A stretch of 26,789 bases of DNA, taken from contig JAUVJT010000005.1 in NCBI GenBank assembly GCA_030592225.1, positions 1 to 26,789 on the forward strand, read 5' to 3'. This DNA comes from Candidatus Stahliibacteriota bacterium (GTDB taxonomy: Bacteria > Hydrothermota > Tepidihabitantia > B3-TA06). The translations under genes and the position numbers were made by a program. The notes beneath the pieces were generated by a model. It made no database searches, had not been told where the DNA came from, and saw nothing but the letters and a program-made list of their open reading frames with translations. Of the stretch, positions 22,618 through 26,789 are shown one piece after another. Position 1 is the stretch's first letter. Every line of letters begins with the position of its first letter.

Positions 22618-23016
22618 GCATCGCCTGAGGCTGTCCGAGACCGACGCGAAGCGGCGACCAAAAGGAGCTTAAATGTCGAATAAACCACAGATTTGAACTC
22701 CTTTCAGTCGTTCACCTTACGGTACACAGATAACAACTCCTTACAGTCGTTCTCCTTCGGAATCATCGATTAAGGAAAAGACTCGATTTTCTCAAGCTAC
22801 GCATATACTTATCTTACCTTGGCTAGTTGAATTCCGCTTTGTGCCCTTTGTGGTCTCTGTACCCTATGGGATGCAGTAAAGTAAGTATCCCAAGGGGCAG
22901 GCTCTGGTTGTTTTCGGACAAGTGCCCAGGTATACGATTTCCTTCTCCTGGCGCCGCTAAAACAATACCCTGTCTTGCGGCTTGACTGAATGAGTCCCTC
23001 GGCCTATACTTGCAGA
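22618..23016. repeat. 399-bp gene-free gap made largely of dispersed repeats
   Basis: It contains GGCTGTCCGAGA (22629-22640) and AAACCACAGAT (22682-22692), shared with 13694-13725. There are two tandem related units (22685-22731 and 22726-22766) of the CAGAT...CAGTCGTTC...TTCGG type, whose relative lies after the lyase stop (3309-3355). A hairpin CCCTATGGGAT/ATCCCAAGGGG lies at 22862-22897. An AAAGGAG followed by ATG 22673 opens only a 7-codon frame that runs into the repeat. Confidence 0.6.
22982..23010 (+). promoter_or_regulatory. Promoter of the lipoprotein-peptidase pair, leaderless geometry
   Basis: TTGACT (22982-22987), 17 nt, TATACT (23005-23010), ending 6 nt before ATG 23017. Confidence 0.65.
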
Positions 23017-23670
23017 ATGCGTTGTTTGCCGGTCGTTATGATTTGCGCCCTCCTGACGAGCTGTGTGCCGAAGCTTGTCTTGCGTGAAGGCTGCTTGCCT
23101 GTGATTCCGGCGGATGATCTTATCTTGCCTGCACGGGATACAACCGTAATCGGCACCATCACCATGCTTTCGGATAAGCGGCAGTCGCTCGATTTGGTCG
23201 AGATTCAGGGTGATTCCTTTCCCCAGGGAGCCGCGGCGTATCGCAGGGCAAGGCTCGCTCCCGACCTCCCCGTGGCTCCGTATTACGGGGGTGTAATCGA
23301 AGCGCGAGTAAAACCGATCGAGCGGAGTGTATTCGGCTACATGATCTCGGTTCAACTCCTGGAATGGAAGGAAATACCGGTAAGCACCGAGGTCGTTCGG
23401 GAGGAGGTTCAGCGTCTGCTTGCGAGACAGGGTGAGACCTTGCAGCGGCTTGTTGAGGAATTGGGATTTAGGCAGTGGGCATCCGACGGCGTCCTTCAGC
23501 TCGAAGGATACGATCCTGGAAGAAAAATTTGCATTTACAGTATGGCGGGAGAATATACAAAGCATGGAATAATCGAGGAGCATCCGGTCCTGATAGTGTG
23601 GGCAACCCCTGAAGGTAAGCTGAAACACGTTGCCCTTATCAAATCGGGAAGGATGCTCGAAAGGAGATAG
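23017..23670 (+). CDS. Hypothetical lipoprotein
   Basis: 217 residues of unrecognised family. A short lipoprotein signal peptide (MRCLPVVMICALLTSC) places the acylated cysteine at Cys16. The mature part has mixed beta strands (about 40-120), an amphipathic charged helix (about 126-155, rich in Glu/Arg/Leu) and a C-terminal beta region. An in-frame ATG at 22990 would add nine residues before the signal peptide, but it lies between the -35 and -10 boxes, so 23017 is the start. The peptidase gene begins 2 nt after the stop, implying one transcript and perhaps a joint surface role. Confidence 0.78.
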   Translation: MRCLPVVMICALLTSCVPKLVLREGCLPVIPADDLILPARDTTVIGTITMLSDKRQSLDLVEIQGDSFPQGAAAYRRARLAPDLPVAPYYGGVIEARVKPIERSVFGYMISVQLLEWKEIPVSTEVVREEVQRLLARQGETLQRLVEELGFRQWASDGVLQLEGYDPGRKICIYSMAGEYTKHGIIEEHPVLIVWATPEGKLKHVALIKSGRMLERR

Positions 23671-23672
23671 AG

Positions 23673-25910
23673 GTGAGAAAAATTTTATGTCTTATGCTTG
23701 TCGCCACGATGGTTACAGCGACCACGTGGTCTGAGGTCAAGGTTTCGCTGCAAAGCCCGGCGTTGCCGGATGTCCTTTACGGATTAGACGTAATTAGTGC
23801 CAAGCCCGGGCACTGGGCCAGGGTTGTAGCGACCCGTGAAGATCTCGAGGCGTTAAATGAAGCGGGGATAGCCTATGATATTATCATCAGCGATCTTTCC
23901 GCCCACTACGCGGCACAGATGCTCGGGGACGGTCCTTTCGGCAACTACTACACCTGCGACGAGGCTAATGCGATCCTGGACTCGCTGCATGAAGCCTATC
24001 CGGACATTATGACCGAGCGGATGATTCTGCCTAACGATGAAGGAGACAAGACCTGGACACAACACTACGTTTGGGCAGTAAAGATATCGGACAACGTGGA
24101 GGTCGAAGAAGATGAAGCGGAGGTGCTCTACACCGGTCTGCACCACGCGCGCGAACCGATTACCGTGAACATCATGGTTGAATGGGCCCGCTGGCTTTGC
24201 GAGAATTACGGCTCCGACCCTCTGGCCACCTATCTCGTGGATAACCGTCAGATATGGATAATTCCCATTATCAACCCCGACGGCTATCTTTACAATGAGG
24301 AGAACGAGCCGGACGGAGGCGGCATGCACCGCAAGAACATGCGGCCTGTGGGAACCTTCAACAAGGGTGTTGATCTCAACCGCAACTACCCCTATATGTG
24401 GGGATATGACAATCAGGGGTCATCCGGAGACCCTAACAGTAACACCTATCGAGGGCCAGACCCCGGCTCCGAGCCTGAGGCTCAGTCGGTGATGAATCTA
24501 TGCAAGGCGCACGAGTTTGTCACAGCGCTCAATTTCCACAGCCACTCCAACCTGTTCCTTTACCCCTGGGGATACATGCGAGAAAAATGCGACGACTCCG
24601 CAGCATTCTACGGGTGGGGTGAGATCGGCACCAGGGCCTGCGAATATGCCGTCATAGCCGGACACGAGCTTTATCCCACCAACGGGGATTCAGACGACTG
24701 GATGTACGCTGAGCAGGGGATATTCGCGGTCACCCCTGAGATTGGGGAAGCCTTCTGGCAGGATTGGCAGGTCGACCAGCATATATACGAAACACGTCCC
24801 CTGCTGATTGCCACGGCAAAAGCGGCGGACGTATATCCGGAACTTGAAGGCGTGTACTTCTCCGACGGCGGCGATGACGCAATTTCTCCGGGCGAGACGG
24901 TTGACCTCGTAGTCCGGGTGCACAACATGAGCGTAAAAGAACAATCAGGCGAAATAGCCCTTGAGCTTTTCTCGAATGATCCCCGGGTTGACCTGGTTGT
25001 CTCCACCGCATCCATCCCCTCGCTTGCCCCCCAGACCGGGGGCGCTAACCATGCCGATCCCTTAAAGATAGCGCTGTCCTCCTCTGCTCAGCCCGATTCG
25101 GCCATCCCTCTCACATTAACTATCCGAACCGCCTCAGACGAGTTCGTCCACCACATACTGCTGCCGGTCGGCGAACGTCTATACCTCATTGATGAAGATT
25201 TTGACGACCAGAACACCGAAGGCTGGCTGTCCAACTGGGGATTGACTACTCAGTTTTCGCACTCCCCGGATTATTCCATCACCGACTCCCCGGCCGGTTC
25301 ATACGACAACAACAGTACCGATTCCCTGCAAAGCCCCAAGCTTGATTTGTCCGATAAGGTAACTGCAAAACTGAGCTTCTGGCATCGCTTTGCAATCGAG
25401 AAGGGATTCGATTGGGGAGCGGTGCAGGTAACCAGCAGCGACATTGACGGTTGGCTCACCCTGAAACGCTTCTCCGGAGAAGATGCCAATCAATGGGTGC
25501 AAGAGAGCTTCGATCTCTCGGAATACTGCGGAGCCGGTGATTTCTACGTACGCTTCGCGCTAATCACCGATGAGGGTTTGACCACGGACGGCTGGTACGT
25601 GGATGACGTTCTGCTTACCGCGTTCAAAGGAAAAGCATCCAGCAGCGGATTGCATGAACTGGTAGACGTACGTCCCGCGCTTGGCCCTCGTGAGAACATA
25701 ACCGCCGGTGCGCTGAATTTCATTGGCCCCGAAGGGTGCCGAGTCGAAGTGGCGATGTTTGATGAATCAGGACGCAAGGTAGCGGAAACCGAAGGCGTCA
25801 CACCGTTCGGCTGGAACGTCAGCGACAGGCTCTCCACGGGTGTGTACTTCATAAAAACCGTATCTGCCGACGCGGAAACCACCCGCAAGGTAGTGTTGGT
25901 TAAGGAATAA
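23673..25910 (+). CDS. Secreted M14-family zinc carboxypeptidase with C-terminal sorting-type domain
   Basis: 745 residues. Signal peptide at about 1-20. Zinc carboxypeptidase domain (about 80-385): zinc ligands His158 and Glu161 (HHARE) and His289 (NFHSHS), with substrate-site GVDLNRNYP (232-240) and catalytic Glu356 (VTPEIGE). Beyond it come an Ig-like beta region (about 390-490), a jelly-roll/MAM-like domain (about 500-650, beginning DEDFDDQNTEGW) and a C-terminal beta domain (about 660-745) with VAMFDESGRKVAETEG and LSTGVYFIK, ending VVLVKE. The last domain resembles T9SS/FlgD-type sorting domains. It likely removes C-terminal residues from external peptides. GTG 23673 has AAGGAG 6 nt upstream. 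Confidence 0.92.
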   Translation: MRKILCLMLVATMVTATTWSEVKVSLQSPALPDVLYGLDVISAKPGHWARVVATREDLEALNEAGIAYDIIISDLSAHYAAQMLGDGPFGNYYTCDEANAILDSLHEAYPDIMTERMILPNDEGDKTWTQHYVWAVKISDNVEVEEDEAEVLYTGLHHAREPITVNIMVEWARWLCENYGSDPLATYLVDNRQIWIIPIINPDGYLYNEENEPDGGGMHRKNMRPVGTFNKGVDLNRNYPYMWGYDNQGSSGDPNSNTYRGPDPGSEPEAQSVMNLCKAHEFVTALNFHSHSNLFLYPWGYMREKCDDSAAFYGWGEIGTRACEYAVIAGHELYPTNGDSDDWMYAEQGIFAVTPEIGEAFWQDWQVDQHIYETRPLLIATAKAADVYPELEGVYFSDGGDDAISPGETVDLVVRVHNMSVKEQSGEIALELFSNDPRVDLVVSTASIPSLAPQTGGANHADPLKIALSSSAQPDSAIPLTLTIRTASDEFVHHILLPVGERLYLIDEDFDDQNTEGWLSNWGLTTQFSHSPDYSITDSPAGSYDNNSTDSLQSPKLDLSDKVTAKLSFWHRFAIEKGFDWGAVQVTSSDIDGWLTLKRFSGEDANQWVQESFDLSEYCGAGDFYVRFALITDEGLTTDGWYVDDVLLTAFKGKASSSGLHELVDVRPALGPRENITAGALNFIGPEGCRVEVAMFDESGRKVAETEGVTPFGWNVSDRLSTGVYFIKTVSADAETTRKVVLVKE

Positions 25911-25953
25911 TCAAAGAATACAGGGTTCATTCAACCCGACGTCAAGAAAGTTG

Positions 25954-25976
25954 AAGGGGTAGCACGTCTACCCCTT
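25954..25976 (+). terminator. Hairpin between peptidase and argF
   Basis: AAGGGGTAG-CACGT-CTACCCCTT, a perfect 9-bp stem, 43 nt after the peptidase stop and 24 nt before argF. There is no T run after it, so it may act as a weak terminator, RNA end protector or argF leader structure. Confidence 0.4.
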
Positions 25977-25999
25977 TAAAAAGGATATAAGGAGGTACA

Positions 26000-26789
26000 T
26001 TGAACAAGGATCTGGTTTCTATAGGCGATTTGACGGGTGAGGAAATACGCGAGCTTTTCGACATATCAGCCCGCATCAAAGGCAAGCAGATGGACGCGGC
26101 CGCAGGCAAGACCCTGGTGCTGGTGTTCGAGAAACCCTCGCTGCGAACACGGGTAACGTTCTCGGTGGCGTTCTTCCAGCTGGGCGGACGCGTGCTGTAC
26201 CTTGCCCCGGCGGACGTAGGTTTGGGCAAGCGCGAAACGGTTCCCGACGTGGCTCGCAACCTGTCGCGCTGGGTGGACGCCATTTCTGCAAGAACCTTCG
26301 CCCACAAGACGGTGGTCGAACTGGCCGAGTACTCCTCGATTCCTGTAGTAAACGCTCTTACCGACGCCGAGCATCCCTGCCAGGCCTTAGCCGATTTCCT
26401 GACCGTCCACGAGCATCTGGGTAAGACTGAAGGTGTCAAATTTGCCTACTTCGGTGACGGGAACAACGTGGCCCATTCGCTGATGCTGACCGCTGCAAAA
26501 CTGGGCGCACACATGGTGGTGGCCGGGCCTGAAGGTTACGGCCCCGACGAAGCCTTCGTAAACAAGGCGCGGGAAGACGCTGCCGCAACCGGCGGTTCAA
26601 TAACCATAACCCGCGACCCTGTAGAAGCTGCAGCCGACGCAGACGTTATCTACACCGACGTGTGGGCTTCCATGGGACAGGAAGCGCAAGCCGCCGAGCG
26701 CAAACCCCTGTTTGCGCCTTTCCAGGTGAATGCCGAACTCCTGGCTCATGCCAAACCCAACGTACTGGTTCAGCACTGTCTGCCTGCCC
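26000..26789 (+). CDS. argF: Ornithine carbamoyltransferase, C-terminus beyond window
   Basis: 263 codons are present, open to the window edge. It converts ornithine and carbamoyl phosphate to citrulline in arginine synthesis. The carbamoyl-phosphate loop is FEKPSLRTRVTF, with S-L-R-T-R instead of the usual S-T-R-T-R. Further motifs are HPCQALADFL, FGDGNNVAHSL of the ornithine domain, DVWASMGQE and, at the very edge, HCLPA. The start is TTG 26000, placed by GGAGG (25991-25995) 4 nt upstream; no ATG fits as well. Some 40-50 C-terminal residues are missing. No other arg gene is visible. Confidence 0.93.
   Translation, partial: MNKDLVSIGDLTGEEIRELFDISARIKGKQMDAAAGKTLVLVFEKPSLRTRVTFSVAFFQLGGRVLYLAPADVGLGKRETVPDVARNLSRWVDAISARTFAHKTVVELAEYSSIPVVNALTDAEHPCQALADFLTVHEHLGKTEGVKFAYFGDGNNVAHSLMLTAAKLGAHMVVAGPEGYGPDEAFVNKAREDAAATGGSITITRDPVEAAADADVIYTDVWASMGQEAQAAERKPLFAPFQVNAELLAHAKPNVLVQHCLPA

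Noticed and set aside
22957..23628. 223-codon minus-strand ORF
   Set aside because: Antisense to a gene with a clear lipoprotein signal peptide and promoter.

Overview
The window reads as a moderately GC-rich chromosomal segment of an uncultured, probably anaerobic or fermentative bacterium. Three features recall the FCB superphylum and neighbouring candidate phyla (WOR-3/Stahlbacteria-like lineages): secreted proteins with a C-terminal sorting-type beta domain, FG-GAP propeller proteins, and a fused radical-SAM/DUF2344 protein next to RNase G. The phylum is an inference; there is no rRNA or other marker here to fix it. I see no rRNA, tRNA, CRISPR array, insertion sequence or phage module.

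Layout. 1-1535 (-): secreted FG-GAP propeller protein, cut by the window edge. 1661-1722: G-rich telomere-like repeat. 1788-3308 (+): MIO-type ammonia-lyase with Cys in place of the usual Ser. A bidirectional terminator separates it from a DUF559 nuclease (-). 3800-4106: an inverted-repeat element and the 3' remnant of a sorting-domain gene. 4205-8118: a heterodimeric ABC exporter with one degenerate ATP site. 8418-12391: radical SAM fusion protein coupled to RNase G, then a strong terminator. 12842-16943: split class I fumarase, with its alpha and beta genes separated by acetate kinase and an AT-rich membrane protein gene. 17021-17491: small lipoprotein. 17507-21495: yebC, then the tightly overlapping ruvC-ruvA-ruvB-dehydrogenase run. 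21787-22617: PHP phosphoesterase carrying an in-frame 9-bp repeat. 23017-25910: lipoprotein plus M14 zinc carboxypeptidase, 2 nt apart. 26000-end: argF, partial.

How the genes fit together. Fumarase and acetate kinase fit anaerobic C4-acid and acetate metabolism, where ackA would yield ATP. YebC and RuvABC form a common recombination/translation cluster. The secreted propeller protein, carboxypeptidase and remnant sorting domain suggest a lineage with many surface-exported proteins.

The most striking pattern is regulatory. Five genes (FG-GAP protein, radical SAM protein, AT-rich membrane protein, PHP enzyme, lipoprotein) have sigma70-like -35/-10 boxes with 16-17 nt spacing, and the -10 box ends only 5-6 nt before the start codon, with no usable Shine-Dalgarno. 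This predicts leaderless mRNAs, and it moves two starts (8418 and 23017) away from the longest-ORF choice. Other genes (HAL, fumA, fumB) have the same promoter type but a longer leader with a clear Shine-Dalgarno. The second theme is a dense set of small dispersed intergenic repeats, several of which recur within the window in inverted orientation.
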